A stretch of DNA of 35,738 nucleotides, from positions 1 through 35,738 of the forward strand of contig SICM01000026.1 of NCBI GenBank assembly GCA_009694805.1, read 5' to 3'. Each line of letters starts with the position of its first letter. Positions within the stretch are counted from its first letter, which is position 1. Below are positions 8,541-17,458 of this stretch, piece after piece. The notes under the pieces were generated by a model, which was given only the letters and a program-made list of their open reading frames with translations, had not been told where the DNA came from and searched no databases. The position numbers and the translations under genes were made by a program. This DNA is from Candidatus Latescibacterota bacterium. GTDB lineage: Bacteria > Latescibacterota > UBA2968 > SICM01.

Positions 8541-9731
8541 TTAACGCTTCACGGCCCTTATCACCGCCTCCCCCGCCTCCCTCAGTCGGGACGCCTCGAT
8601 CAGGGGATGCGTCGGGAGGAGCAGGAGCCTGCGGGACACGGCCGTGGCCCCCGGAAAGGGATCGGGGTCCCGGCCATAGCCCAGGTCCCCGTACAGCCGG
8701 TGAATCGGCTCCGGGTACAGCGTCGTCGCCTCCACCCCTGCCTTCAGCACGGCCCGATGCGCGGCATCCCGCGTCTCCGGGTCGGACAGGAGGACGGGAA
8801 ACTGATTGAAGACCACGTGCGCCCCCGGCAGGATACGGGGCAGCGCCACCCCCTCCGTGTTGGAAAGGATATTGTACAACAATATGCCGTTTTTATGCCG
8901 TTGCGTCAAGAAGGTTTCAGCACAGCGGAGCAGAGAAAACCCCAGCCGGGCCTGGAAATCGGTGTAGCGAGACATCTCGAAGTCCGTGTGCAGGGACGTG
9001 TACTTGAAGCGCGAGATCGTCCCGTGGAGCAGCGTGTACCAGAATGGCCGCACGGCCAGTGCCAGCGCGAAGGCCCTGACCCCAAGCCGGACCTCCGCAC
9101 GCAGCGAGGCGGCGGGGAGCGTCGCGCACTGGGCGGCCACGGCCTGCTGGATCTCCTCCCGGTCGGTCAGGACCACACCCCCAGACACCGTCGAGAGGTT
9201 CTTCCCCCGGTTGAAACTGAGGAACCCCACGTCCCCCCGGGTGCCCGCCATCCGCCCGTCCATCCGGGACCCCATCGCGGAGGCCGCATCCTCGACCAGA
9301 AAAGCGCCATACCGCTCGGCCATCCGCCTGGCCTCCGCCGCATCGCACGGCAACCCGTACATCGGGATCATGAGAAAGGCCAGCGTCCGGGGCGTAAGTC
9401 GCCCCCCGGCGTCCGTCAGGTCCGCGTTGAGCGTCTCCAGGTCCACGTCGCACAGGACGGGCCTCAGCCCGGCCCGCCGGATCGGCAGGACCAGCGAGGG
9501 CGCCGTGTAAGCCGGCAGCAGGACCTCGTCCCGGTCGGGCCGGAGCGTTCGCAGGGCCTTCAGGATCAGATAGAGCGCCGTGGTTCCGGAGTTGACGAAC
9601 CGGCACCAGGGCGAGCCGGCCCACCGGCAGAACGCCTCCTCGAACCGGCGCTCCCCCCCCACAGGCAGATACGCGCGCACCAGGTCGAAAAAAGAGGCCG
9701 GTGTGCCGGTGGAGGGGATTAAGCGTCGCAT
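8541..9731 (-). CDS. DegT/DnrJ/EryC1/StrS-family PLP aminotransferase
   Basis: This 396-residue type I PLP-fold enzyme belongs to the DegT family that aminates nucleotide-linked keto-sugars. Visible features are GGERRFEEAFCRWAGSPWCRFVNSGTTALYL (substrate/PLP phosphate region, about residues 25-55), LVEDAASAMG with D148 contacting the PLP ring, and FLSFNRGKNLSTVSGG with the likely Schiff-base lysine K177. Length is usual. The start at 9731 overlaps the end of the methyltransferase by 13 bases, indicating translational coupling. In context it probably supplies an amino sugar for the surface glycan, though more divergent family members also serve other pathways; the precise substrate is unknown. 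Confidence 0.85.
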   Translation of the reverse strand: MRRLIPSTGTPASFFDLVRAYLPVGGERRFEEAFCRWAGSPWCRFVNSGTTALYLILKALRTLRPDRDEVLLPAYTAPSLVLPIRRAGLRPVLCDVDLETLNADLTDAGGRLTPRTLAFLMIPMYGLPCDAAEARRMAERYGAFLVEDAASAMGSRMDGRMAGTRGDVGFLSFNRGKNLSTVSGGVVLTDREEIQQAVAAQCATLPAASLRAEVRLGVRAFALALAVRPFWYTLLHGTISRFKYTSLHTDFEMSRYTDFQARLGFSLLRCAETFLTQRHKNGILLYNILSNTEGVALPRILPGAHVVFNQFPVLLSDPETRDAAHRAVLKAGVEATTLYPEPIHRLYGDLGYGRDPDPFPGATAVSRRLLLLPTHPLIEASRLREAGEAVIRAVKR

Positions 9732-10366
9732 AAAGGTCTTTTTTGCGCTTCAACCACATAGGCCCAGGCCATCCATCGCAGGCCGACAGGTTCCGCCCGA
9801 ACGATCTCAAACCCGTTTGCCGCGCAGAGGCGGCGTATCCGCGCCAGGCGGTGCGCCCGCGTGGAGAAATCCCCCCGCAGGTTGTGCAGGGCATACCGGA
9901 GGCGCAGCAGGGGATTCGAGCCATTCCGAATGTCGAAGATCAGCCGGCCGCCGGGCCTGCAGACCTCCATGAGCCCCCTGAGCAGCCTCTCCGCCAGGTC
10001 ATCCGACGGAAGGTTCACCAGCGTGTTCAGCAGCAGGACGACCTCCGCTGCGCCGGCCCGGAAAGGGAGCCGAAAGGCGTCCCCCCGCACCAGGTGCGCG
10101 CCCGATACCCCGTTGTCCGCCATCACCGCGCGCGCCTCCCGGAGCAGGGCCGGGTCCCCGTCCAGCCCGACGCGCCGGAGGTCCGCCCCCTCCCCTGCCT
10201 CGGCGAACAGCAGGGCATTGCCGCACCCCACATCCAGGACCGTCCCGGACGCCTGCCGGAGCAGGGCCGCCGCCCGGGACCGGACCTGTGAGGTGATCCC
10301 CCCCAGAAAGGCCCCCCGCCGGGCCACCCGGGAGACGTTTACGGATGGTATTCGTCCAATGTCCAT
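9719..10366 (-). CDS. Class I SAM-dependent methyltransferase
   Basis: The 215-residue protein carries motif I VLDVGCGNALLF (about residues 43-54), an acidic post-I loop VGLDGDPALL, LVRGDAFRLPFRAGAAEVVLLLNTL (motifs II-III region) and CRPGGRLIFDIRNGSN. These features place it with Methyltransf_11/25-type enzymes. The ATG at 10366 has only a weak Shine-Dalgarno but begins a family-like N-terminal helix. It is the first gene of the minus-strand group (methyltransferase, aminotransferase, radical SAM, PHP) and is divergent from the Gfo/Idh gene. Small-molecule or sugar methylation is plausible; the acceptor is unknown. Confidence 0.83.
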   Translation of the reverse strand: MDIGRIPSVNVSRVARRGAFLGGITSQVRSRAAALLRQASGTVLDVGCGNALLFAEAGEGADLRRVGLDGDPALLREARAVMADNGVSGAHLVRGDAFRLPFRAGAAEVVLLLNTLVNLPSDDLAERLLRGLMEVCRPGGRLIFDIRNGSNPLLRLRYALHNLRGDFSTRAHRLARIRRLCAANGFEIVRAEPVGLRWMAWAYVVEAQKRPLCDA

Positions 10367-10400
10367 TTCAGAGAATTGTTGATGATGTATTCCCTATATC

Positions 10401-10470
10401 GCGTCTCTACAAAAACCTGTTGACTTTACCCGTGAGTTTTCGTAGAGACGCCCCGCCGGGGCATCTCTAC
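10401..10470 (+). promoter_or_regulatory. Three-armed leader with two mutually exclusive hairpins upstream of Gfo/Idh gene
   Basis: Arm A GCGTCTCTAC (10401-10410) is exactly complementary to arm B GTAGAGACGC (10442-10451). Arm B also pairs with arm C (10458-10470) through a GCCCC/GGGGC core and TAGAGA/TCTCTA flanks with one mismatch. A:B and B:C cannot form together. A weak TTGACT lies between A and B. The GGAG Shine-Dalgarno and ATG 10495 follow directly. It may be a regulatory leader or a dispersed palindromic repeat. Confidence 0.4.
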
Positions 10471-10494
10471 AGGTTCACGCAAAGGAGAACATCG

Positions 10495-11640
10495 ATGGCA
10501 ACGAAATCTTCGAATCCCCTAAACGTCGGCGTCATCGGCGTGGGCCTCCTCGGGGGCCGGCACGCCCGCTACGCCAGCACACATCCCGACGCCCGCCTGA
10601 GAGCCGTCGCCGACCCGCGCCCCCAGGCCGGCCGCGCCGTGGCCTCAGAGACCGGCGCGACCTGGTACGACGACTACCGGGTCATGCTCCGCAAGGAGGA
10701 CCTCGACCTGGTCATCGTCGCCACGCCCGACCCCTTCCACCGGGATCCCATCGTGGCCGCCGCGCAGGCCGGCGTCCCGAACCTCCTCACGGAAAAGCCG
10801 ATGGCCACGACCCTGGCAGACGCCCGCCGCATGCGCGACGCCGTCGATAAGGCCGGGGCCGCCCTCTACATCCTCTTCCCCAACCGGTTCAGCCCCCTGG
10901 ACCGCGCGGTCCGCTACGCCGTCCGCCACGGCCTGCTCGGCAGGCCCGCCTACGGCGATGTGCGCCTGGACGACAACATCAGCGTCCCGACCGCCATGTG
11001 GGGCGGCCGGAGCCGGGACTGGGCCTCGGGCTCCTCCACCGCCCACTTCCTCCTCAGCCACGTGGTCGACCTCCTCCGCTGGTACTTTCACCCTGCGGAC
11101 GTCGTCGAGGTCTGCGCGGCCTCCCAGCGGCGCGTCCTCCGTTACACCCCCGACCTCTACGACGCCCAACTCTTCTTCGACACCGGCCTCCTGGTCCGGG
11201 TCAAGGCCGAGTGGATCAGACGCATGGACGCCCTCGTCGAGTTCGACCTCAGCTTCTCCGGCGACCGGGGGGGACTGGTCTACCGGAAGACCCCCGCGTT
11301 TCGCGCCCGGCAGGGGCTCAGGATCGACCCCGAAGGCGTCTCCTCCGCAGAGCTCGAAAGGCACCAGAAGGCCCTCGCGCGCTAGGGCATCCGGGGCAGG
11401 GTCGTGGCCGACCCACAGGCCCGCAGCCCGCGCGTCCTCGAATTCTTCGGCGAGGAGAACGCCGGTGAGGAGCCGGCCCTGGGGCACTACCTCTCCTGCA
11501 TCCGGCGCGGCGGATCATCCCCCCGGATCCAGGGATTCGGCCCCCTCCCTTCTGCGGAGGACGCCTTCCGCCAGGTCCAGATCGTATCGGCCATCGTGAC
11601 CTCTGCCGAGAAGGGGCGGGCCGTCAAAGTTCAGGTGTAG
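10495..11640 (+). pseudogene. Gfo/Idh/MocA-family NAD(P)-dependent oxidoreductase with in-frame TAG
   Basis: ATG 10495 follows AAAGGAGAAC. The protein begins NVGVIGVGLLGGRHARYA (Rossmann dinucleotide-binding, GxGxxG-like), then LDLVIVATPDPFHRD and NLLTEKPMATTLADARRM with the EKP motif whose lysine is catalytic. The C-terminal beta-sheet domain follows. At codon 297 (11383-11385) a TAG interrupts ...QKALAR; the same frame continues GIRGRVVADPQ and runs to a second TAG at 11640, ending VKVQV. The full length of 381 residues fits the family better than the truncated 296. A single CAG-to-TAG change would explain it. Such enzymes oxidise or reduce sugars and inositols; substrate unknown. It is divergent from the minus-strand glycan genes. 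Confidence 0.8.
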
Positions 11641-12047
11641 CCAGGATGGGGTTTGAGATCGTCCCTAATTATATGCAAAATGCCAGAAGAGTCAACAAGA
11701 TAACGGCAGAAACGGGGGATGTCACACCTCTGCCCATCCTCAGGACTGAGAGTGAGGCGGCCCTGTCGCACACCTTCCATTCGGATGAGATCGATGAATT
11801 TTTCAACACCGCTCTCAACATCTTATTCCTACTCACGGTTATACAGTTGTTTCAGATGACATAATCCCCGGCACACCCCTTGCTCACCTTTCTTCAGAAG
11901 CCTGTCACCCAAAAGTCACACGAAAACCCCTTGACACAGAGGCCGATTGCCGTTACTTTAAAGGTTATAAAACATTTGAGATAGCTTCTGTTTAGCAGGG
12001 CGGTGCGCGAGCGCCGAGGACGGAAACCCATTCGCGTGAGGAGAGCT
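11641..12047. other. Intergenic region upstream of the glycolytic operon
   Basis: This roughly 400-base stretch is visibly less GC-rich than its neighbours. It contains a 72-codon plus-strand frame (11646-11864) with no recognisable domain or convincing Shine-Dalgarno, which I do not call. The final part carries the pfk promoter (11931-11959) and its leader. No repeat or RNA gene is seen. Confidence 0.5.
11931..11959 (+). promoter_or_regulatory. Strong candidate sigma-70 promoter of the pfk-gap-pgk-tpiA-secG operon
   Basis: A consensus TTGACA (11931-11936) is followed after exactly 17 bases by TACTTT (11954-11959). Transcription would begin near 11966, leaving a leader of about 80 bases with an AGGAGAG Shine-Dalgarno just before the ATG at 12048. 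Confidence 0.65.
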
Positions 12048-13091
12048 ATGGGGATCAGACGAGTCGGTATCCTGACAGGAGGGGGAGACTGCCCGGGGCT
12101 CAATGCCGTCATCCGGGCTGTGGTGCGGAAGGGGATGGATATCTACGGGTATCAGATCGTAGGGGTGATGGAGGGGTGGCGAGGGATGATGATGGAGGGT
12201 CTCTCGCAGCCGCTGGACCTGGACAAGATATCCGGCATCCTCCCGAAAGGGGGGACCATCCTGGGCACTTCGCGCACCAATCCCTTTAAGGACCCCGACG
12301 GGGGAGAGGTCATCGCCCGCAACCTGAAACAGATGGAACTGGACGCCCTGATCGCCGTCGGAGGAGACGACACCATAGGCGTGGCCAACCGGCTCTACGA
12401 GGAGTACAACGTCAACGTCGTCGGCGTGCCCAAGACCATCGACAATGACCTGGCAGGCACCGACTACACCTTTGGGTTCGACACGGCCATCAACATCGTG
12501 ATGGAGGCCATCGACCGGCTGCACAGCACCGCCGAGTCGCATCACCGGGTGATGGTCGTGGAGGTGATGGGGCGCGATGCCGGGTGGATCGCCGTGGCGG
12601 CCGGCATCTCCGGCGGGGCGGACGTCATCCTGATCCCCGAGGAGCCCTATGACATCGACGAGGTCTGCGCCCTGATCCAGAAGCGTCATAGCCGGGGGAA
12701 GAACTTCAGCATCATCGTCGCCGCCGAAGGGGCGCAGCCCAGGGGCGGAGAGGCCGTGCTCCAGGCGGCGGAGAAGGATGCCTTCGGCCACGTCCGCCTC
12801 GGCGGCATCGGAAACACCCTCTCCCGCGAGATCGAGAAGCGGACCGGGTTCGAGACGCGGGCCACGGTCCTGGGTCACATCCAGCGGGGCGGAAGCCCCA
12901 CCGCCTTCGACCGCATCCTCGGCACCCGGTTCGGCATCGCAGCCATCGACCTGGTGCATCAGGGGAATTTCGGAAAGATGGTCTGTCTGCACGGCCTCAA
13001 GGTCGAGGCCATCCCCCTCAAGGACGCCGTGGCCGGGCTTCGTACGGTGGACATGGAACTCTACGACATCGCAAAGGTGTTCTTCGGATAA
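12048..13091 (+). CDS. pfp: 6-phosphofructokinase, predicted pyrophosphate-dependent
   Basis: This 347-residue PfkA-superfamily enzyme phosphorylates fructose 6-phosphate. Seen are GILTGGGDCPGLNA (residues 7-20, phosphoryl-donor loop), AVGGDDT (103-109), VPKTIDND (127-134, catalytic Asp), MGRDAGWIA, EGAQPRGGE and HIQRGGSPTAFDR. The D108 in GGDDT and K129 in PKTIDND replace the two glycines found in ATP-dependent enzymes such as E. coli PfkA. That Asp/Lys pair is the established signature of pyrophosphate specificity, which makes the step reversible. A longer upstream frame is rejected because the ATG at 12048 has a good AGGAGAG site and the conserved start. It lies 12 bases before gap, in the same operon. 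Confidence 0.9.
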   Translation: MGIRRVGILTGGGDCPGLNAVIRAVVRKGMDIYGYQIVGVMEGWRGMMMEGLSQPLDLDKISGILPKGGTILGTSRTNPFKDPDGGEVIARNLKQMELDALIAVGGDDTIGVANRLYEEYNVNVVGVPKTIDNDLAGTDYTFGFDTAINIVMEAIDRLHSTAESHHRVMVVEVMGRDAGWIAVAAGISGGADVILIPEEPYDIDEVCALIQKRHSRGKNFSIIVAAEGAQPRGGEAVLQAAEKDAFGHVRLGGIGNTLSREIEKRTGFETRATVLGHIQRGGSPTAFDRILGTRFGIAAIDLVHQGNFGKMVCLHGLKVEAIPLKDAVAGLRTVDMELYDIAKVFFG

Positions 13092-14150
<1,059 letters not shown>

Positions 14151-14168
14151 TCGGCAAAATGGGACCAC

Positions 14169-14228
14169 AAGACCACAGACTACAGGACCACTGAACCTGT
14201 TATCTTGTGGTCTGTAGTCTGTAGTCTT
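14169..14228. repeat. Imperfect 17-bp inverted repeat between gap and pgk
   Basis: AAGACCACAGACTACAG (14169-14185) pairs with 14212-14228 at 16 of 17 positions, with a 26-base loop; the arms consist of repeated CTGTAGT units. It would form a stem in the operon mRNA and is followed by GTCTGCC and TTTCACG direct repeats up to about 14258. No T-run follows, so processing or attenuation rather than full termination is the likelier role. Confidence 0.55.
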
Positions 14229-14275
14229 TCACGTCTGCCGTCTGCCGTTTCACGTTTCACCGGGAGGGGTAGGGA

Positions 14276-15487
14276 ATGGCGGAGGAGGAAATGATGAAAA
14301 AGCTGAGCGTGGAAGACTTGGACGTCCGGGGAAAATGCGTACTGACGCGGGTCGACTTCAACGTCCCGCTGGAAGGGACGAAGATCACGGACGAGGCGCG
14401 CATCCGTGAATCCCTCCCCACCATCCGGTCCATCCTGGACCGGGGCGGCAGGCTCATCCTGATGTCACACCTCGGACGGCCCGACGGAAAGGTGGTCCCC
14501 AAGCTGTCCCTGAAGCCCGTCGCAGACCGGCTGGGCGAACTGCTGGGAAGACCCGTGACCATGGCCCCGGACTGCGTGGGACCGGAGGTGGAGCGCCTCG
14601 TGGCCAGCCTGCAGGATGGAGACGTCCTCCTCCTCGAAAACCTCCGTTTCCACCCGGAGGAGGAGAAGAATGACCCGGCCTTCTCAAAGCAACTCGCGAG
14701 CCTCGGCGACCTCTACGTCAACGACGCCTTCGGGACCGCGCATCGGGCGCACGCCTCCACCGAGGGCGTGACGCGCCACTTCTCGCAGCGGGCCGCCGGC
14801 CACCTGATGATCCGGGAGATCGACTACCTCGGCGCGGCCGTCGCCGACCCGAAGCGCCCGTTTGTGGCCATCCTCGGCGGGGCCAAGGTATCGGGCAAGA
14901 TCGACGTCATCCAGAACCTGATGTCGAAGGTCGACGCCCTGCTGATCGGCGGCGGGATGGCCTGCACCTTCTTCAAGGCGCAGGGGCTTGAGATCGGAAA
15001 GTCCCTGCTGGAGCCCGACCGCGTGGAGGTCGCTCGTCAGATCCTGGCCGGGGCGGAGCGCAAAAAGGTCCGGCTCCTCCTCCCCGTCGACTGCGTCGTG
15101 GCCGACCGGTTCGCCCCGGACGCGCAGAAAAAGATCGTCCCCACATCCGGCATCCCGGCGGACTGGCAGGTCCTCGACATCGGCCCGGAGACCGTCCGCC
15201 TGTTCAGCGCCGAAGTGGGTTCCGCCAGGACCGTCGTCTGGAACGGGCCCCTCGGCGTGTTCGAGATGGACGCCTTCGCAGAAGGCACGGACGCCGTCGC
15301 CCGCGCCCTGGCCGACGCCACGAATCGCGGGACCCTCAGCATCATCGGCGGGGGAGACTCCGCAGCGGCCGTGGCCAAAGCCGGCCTTGAAAGACGGATG
15401 ACCCATATCTCGACCGGCGGCGGGGCCTCGCTCGAATTTCTGGAGGGCAAACCCCTCCCCGGCGTGGCCGCGTTGACGGATAAGTAA
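14276..15487 (+). CDS. pgk: Phosphoglycerate kinase
   Basis: The 403-residue enzyme transfers phosphate from 1,3-bisphosphoglycerate to ADP. Recognised are [13 protein letters not shown] (N-domain substrate binding), [66 protein letters not shown] and [11 protein letters not shown] with [12 protein letters not shown] (nucleotide site). Length fits. Two starts are possible. ATG 14276 has GGGAGGGG upstream. ATG 14291/14294 has GGAGGAGGA very close before it and gives the more usual [12 protein letters not shown] keep the longer one. It is the third glycolytic gene of the operon, downstream of the 14169-14228 inverted repeat. Confidence 0.96.
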   Translation: MAEEEMMKKLSVEDLDVRGKCVLTRVDFNVPLEGTKITDEARIRESLPTIRSILDRGGRLILMSHLGRPDGKVVPKLSLKPVADRLGELLGRPVTMAPDCVGPEVERLVASLQDGDVLLLENLRFHPEEEKNDPAFSKQLASLGDLYVNDAFGTAHRAHASTEGVTRHFSQRAAGHLMIREIDYLGAAVADPKRPFVAILGGAKVSGKIDVIQNLMSKVDALLIGGGMACTFFKAQGLEIGKSLLEPDRVEVARQILAGAERKKVRLLLPVDCVVADRFAPDAQKKIVPTSGIPADWQVLDIGPETVRLFSAEVGSARTVVWNGPLGVFEMDAFAEGTDAVARALADATNRGTLSIIGGGDSAAAVAKAGLERRMTHISTGGGASLEFLEGKPLPGVAALTDK

Positions 15488-15490
15488 AGC

Positions 15491-15562
15491 GGGGTCGGGG
15501 ATCAGGGCCAGGAAAGCATAGAGCATCTGTTTGGGGTTTTCCCGGCCCCCGACCCCTTTTTT
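15491..15562 (+). terminator. Stem-loop with T6 run between pgk and tpiA
   Basis: GGGGTCGGGG (15491-15500) is exactly complementary to CCCCGACCCC (15547-15556), and TTTTTT follows directly (15557-15562). The interior can form a smaller stem. It reads as an intrinsic terminator or attenuator inside the operon; the tpiA Shine-Dalgarno GGAG comes immediately after it. Confidence 0.6.
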
Positions 15563-15573
15563 CGGAGTTCTCC

Positions 15574-16347
15574 ATGCGCACCCCCATCGTGGCCGGCAAC
15601 TGGAAGATGAACAAGACCGTCGAGGGGTCCCTTCAGCTCATCGCGGAGCTGCTCCCCCTCCTCCAAGACACCGCCGGCGTGGAGGTCGTCCTCTGTCCGC
15701 CGTTCACCTCCCTCTGGGCCGCGCATCAGGCCCTTCGCGGCGCCCCCGTCGGGCTCGGCGGACAGGACATGCACTGGGAGTTTTCGGGGGCCTACACGGG
15801 CGAAGTATCGGCTGAAATGCTGTTGACATGTGGCTGTCGATACATTATATTAGGTCACTCTGAACGAAGGGCTTACTTCAGCGAAACCGACGAGACCGTG
15901 AACCGGAAGCTGCTGGCGTCCCTCAAGATCGGGCTCATCCCCATCGTCTGCGTGGGCGAGACGCTCCAGGAACGGCAGGGGAACGTCACGCAGCAGGTCG
16001 TGAGACAACAGGTCCGGGGGGCATTCACAGGCGTCGAGCCGGCAGACGTCTCCAGGGTGATCGTGGCCTACGAGCCGGTCTGGGCGATCGGAACCGGCCT
16101 CACGGCCACGCCAGCCCAGGCCCAGGAGGTTCACGCCTTCATTCGCGCCCTGCTGTCGGAATCCTATGGCACTGCGGCAGCGGCGTCCGTTCGCATCCAG
16201 TACGGCGGAAGCGTCAAACCGGAGAACGCCGGGGAACTCTTCGCGCAGCCCGATATCGACGGTGGGCTCATCGGAGGGGCCTCCCTTCAGGCCGGACCCT
16301 TTGCCGCCATCGTCAAAGCCACTGTAAATGTATCTCGTGAAGCGTGA
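15574..16347 (+). CDS. tpiA: Triosephosphate isomerase
   Basis: This 257-residue TIM-barrel enzyme interconverts glyceraldehyde 3-phosphate and dihydroxyacetone phosphate. Catalytic residues are visible at their classical places: N9 and K11 (AGNWKMN), H95 (ILGHSERR) and E167 (AYEPVWAIGTG). The flexible loop follows E167, and the phosphate-binding YGGSVKPENA and GLIGGASL lie near the C-terminus. A Shine-Dalgarno GGAG lies about nine bases before the ATG. The last residues (VNVSREA) are encoded by the beginning of the dispersed ACGAGATACG repeat, which has apparently supplied the stop codon. It is downstream of a terminator-like hairpin, so expression relative to pgk may be reduced. Confidence 0.97.
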   Translation: MRTPIVAGNWKMNKTVEGSLQLIAELLPLLQDTAGVEVVLCPPFTSLWAAHQALRGAPVGLGGQDMHWEFSGAYTGEVSAEMLLTCGCRYIILGHSERRAYFSETDETVNRKLLASLKIGLIPIVCVGETLQERQGNVTQQVVRQQVRGAFTGVEPADVSRVIVAYEPVWAIGTGLTATPAQAQEVHAFIRALLSESYGTAAAASVRIQYGGSVKPENAGELFAQPDIDGGLIGGASLQAGPFAAIVKATVNVSREA

Positions 16348-16349
16348 AG

Positions 16350-16401
16350 CGTATCTCGTGAAAGTTTTTACGAGATACGAGATACGAGATACGTTTTTTT
16401 T
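16350..16401 (+). repeat. Dispersed CGTATCTCGT/ACGAGATACG repeat with T8 run (copy 2), terminator-like
   Basis: CGTATCTCGT (16350-16359) and ACGAGATACG (16370-16379) form a perfect stem, followed by two further GAGATACG units and T8 (16394-16401). The upstream GTATCTCGTGAAGCG repeats enter the tpiA 3' end. Copy 1 lies at 8471-8529. Here it could attenuate transcription into secG. Confidence 0.6.
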
Positions 16402-16410
16402 GAGGTTCTC

Positions 16411-16794
16411 ATGCTGACCGTTCTCGTGGTGGTTCATATCCTGATCTGCATTCTTCTGGTCCTCTCCATCCTGGTCCAGTCGGGCAAGGGGGGCAGTCTC
16501 GCCGGGGCGTTCGGCGGGGGAGGAGGGGCCGCGGGGGCCGTCCTCGGAACCCGTGGCGCGGCCACGATGCTGGGCAGGATCACCACCTATACCGCCATCC
16601 TGTTTCTCGTGAGCTGCCTCGGCCTCTCGGTTGTTTTCCGGGGCGGGAGCGGGGCGCAGATTCAGACCGCCGCGCAGAAACAGGCCTCCAAAAGAGGGCT
16701 GACGCCGCTCTCAGCGCCGACCCCGATGCAGCAGACCCCGATGCAGCAGACCCCGGCGCAGCAGACCCCCGCCCAACCGGCGGAGAAGAAATGA
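16411..16794 (+). CDS. secG: Preprotein translocase subunit SecG
   Basis: This 127-residue protein is the small subunit of the SecYEG channel. Two membrane helices are seen (about residues 2-22 and 55-76) separated by the conserved LVQSGKGGSLAGAFGGGGG loop, with the hallmark QSGKGGSL and GTRGAATMLGRIT segments. The C-terminal tail is low complexity, with four QQTP-type repeats and PAEKK, longer than in E. coli SecG but common in other phyla. A GAGG Shine-Dalgarno follows the T8 run. The tpiA-secG-tRNA-Leu order is widely conserved in bacteria, so context strongly supports the call. Confidence 0.95.
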   Translation: MLTVLVVVHILICILLVLSILVQSGKGGSLAGAFGGGGGAAGAVLGTRGAATMLGRITTYTAILFLVSCLGLSVVFRGGSGAQIQTAAQKQASKRGLTPLSAPTPMQQTPMQQTPAQQTPAQPAEKK

Positions 16795-16798
16795 TGAA

Positions 16799-16861
16799 TC
16801 CGCAGATTTCGCAGATGTGCGCAGATTTTGAATTATCTGTGAAATCTGCGTAATCTGCGGA
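16799..16861. repeat. 18-bp inverted repeat (17/18) between secG and tRNA-Leu
   Basis: TCCGCAGATTTCGCAGAT (16799-16816) pairs with 16844-16861 with one mismatch and a 27-base loop. It overlaps the secG stop region and ends 16 bases before the tRNA. It may be a dispersed palindromic repeat or a processing/termination stem; there is no T-run. Confidence 0.6.
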
Positions 16862-16877
16862 CGCTTTATCTGCGCGT

Positions 16878-16965
16878 GCCGAAGTGGTGGAATTTGGTAG
16901 ACACGCCGCTTTGAGGGGGCGGTGGGGGAAACCTCGTGCAGGTTCGAGTCCTGTCTTCGGCACCA
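16878..16965 (+). tRNA. tRNA-Leu (anticodon GAG)
   Basis: The 88-base sequence folds as a class II tRNA. The acceptor stem GCCGAAG (16878-16884) pairs with CTTCGGC (16955-16961) and is followed by A and an encoded CCA (16963-16965). The D-arm contains TGGTAGAC, the anticodon stem CCGCT/GGCGG encloses loop TTGAGGG with anticodon GAG (Leu codons CTC/CTT), a long variable arm follows, and the T-arm shows GGTTCGAGTCC. It is followed at once by a strong hairpin. Confidence 0.95.
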
Positions 16966-16972
16966 GTTGAAA

Positions 16973-17008
16973 GAGAAGGGGTTGCGGCCATCGCCGCAAC
17001 CCCTTCTC
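16973..17008 (+). terminator. Hairpin terminator after tRNA-Leu
   Basis: GAGAAGGGGTTGCGG (16973-16987) and its exact complement (16994-17008) form a 15-bp stem with loop CCATCG, eight bases after the tRNA CCA. The following CATTATGATTAT is only moderately T-rich. It most likely ends the glycolysis/secG/tRNA transcript. Confidence 0.7.
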
Positions 17009-17199
17009 CATTATGATTATGCGCTCGAAGAACACACTGAACACAAGTTCAAAATTTCTTCAAAATGCGGGGCTTGATAACGCGCTATGCTTACCTGCGC
17101 CTTTTAAGTTATTCTGATACAGGGGTGACCATAGGCTTGTTATCAGTATGGTTCATGCGGATTCTTCCCATTGCACCGATTTCATGAGAGGGCCCGCAA

Positions 17200-17361
17200 G
17201 TGGCACTGATATCTTGTCCCAAATGCAGATCCATGGTTCGGCGAGGTGGTTTTCCGGTCTGGGTGATCCTTATGTCCATCGGCCTTTTTCCCATCGGTCT
17301 CCTCGCTCTTCTTGTAGGTCGGAAACCCACGGTGTGCCCTTCGTGCAGATATACCTGGTAG
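17200..17361 (+). CDS. Very small zinc-ribbon single-pass membrane protein (LITAF-like layout)
   Basis: A GTG start at 17200, seven bases after GAGAGGG, opens a 53-residue frame. It has ISCPKCRS near the N-terminus, a hydrophobic segment (about residues 20-40: VWVILMSIGLFPIGLLALLV), a basic GRKP, then VCPSCRYTW and a TAG stop. Two CxxC knuckles flanking a membrane-embedded or membrane-associated stretch match the layout of LITAF-like zinc-ribbon proteins. The codons are less GC-rich than in neighbouring genes, suggesting later acquisition. A second zinc-ribbon membrane protein follows 97 bases downstream. Function unknown; a membrane-associated zinc-binding or protein-interaction role is inference. 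Confidence 0.6.
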   Translation: MALISCPKCRSMVRRGGFPVWVILMSIGLFPIGLLALLVGRKPTVCPSCRYTW

Positions 17362-17458
17362 GCGCGCCTACGACCTATCCTTCACCATTACGTACGTGTT
17401 GACCTTTGGCCGGTGAAAAGACTTTGAAGTGAACCCTTAAAAAATCAGGTACCCCCCT

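Noticed and set aside
8097-9722. 541-codon plus-strand open frame opposite the aminotransferase
   Set aside because: Arg/Pro/Gln-rich shadow translation; the minus strand carries the conserved PLP fold.
11646-11864. 72-codon plus-strand ORF before pfk
   Set aside because: No recognisable domain, no convincing Shine-Dalgarno and no supporting context.
17065-17187. 40-codon ORF (ATG 17065) just upstream of the first zinc-ribbon gene
   Set aside because: Partly hydrophobic but without a Shine-Dalgarno or recognisable motif; kept only as a remote possibility.
17200-17216. TGGCAC...TTGT resembling a sigma-54 promoter
   Set aside because: The spacing between elements is seven instead of five bases, and the motif coincides with the start codons of a small gene.
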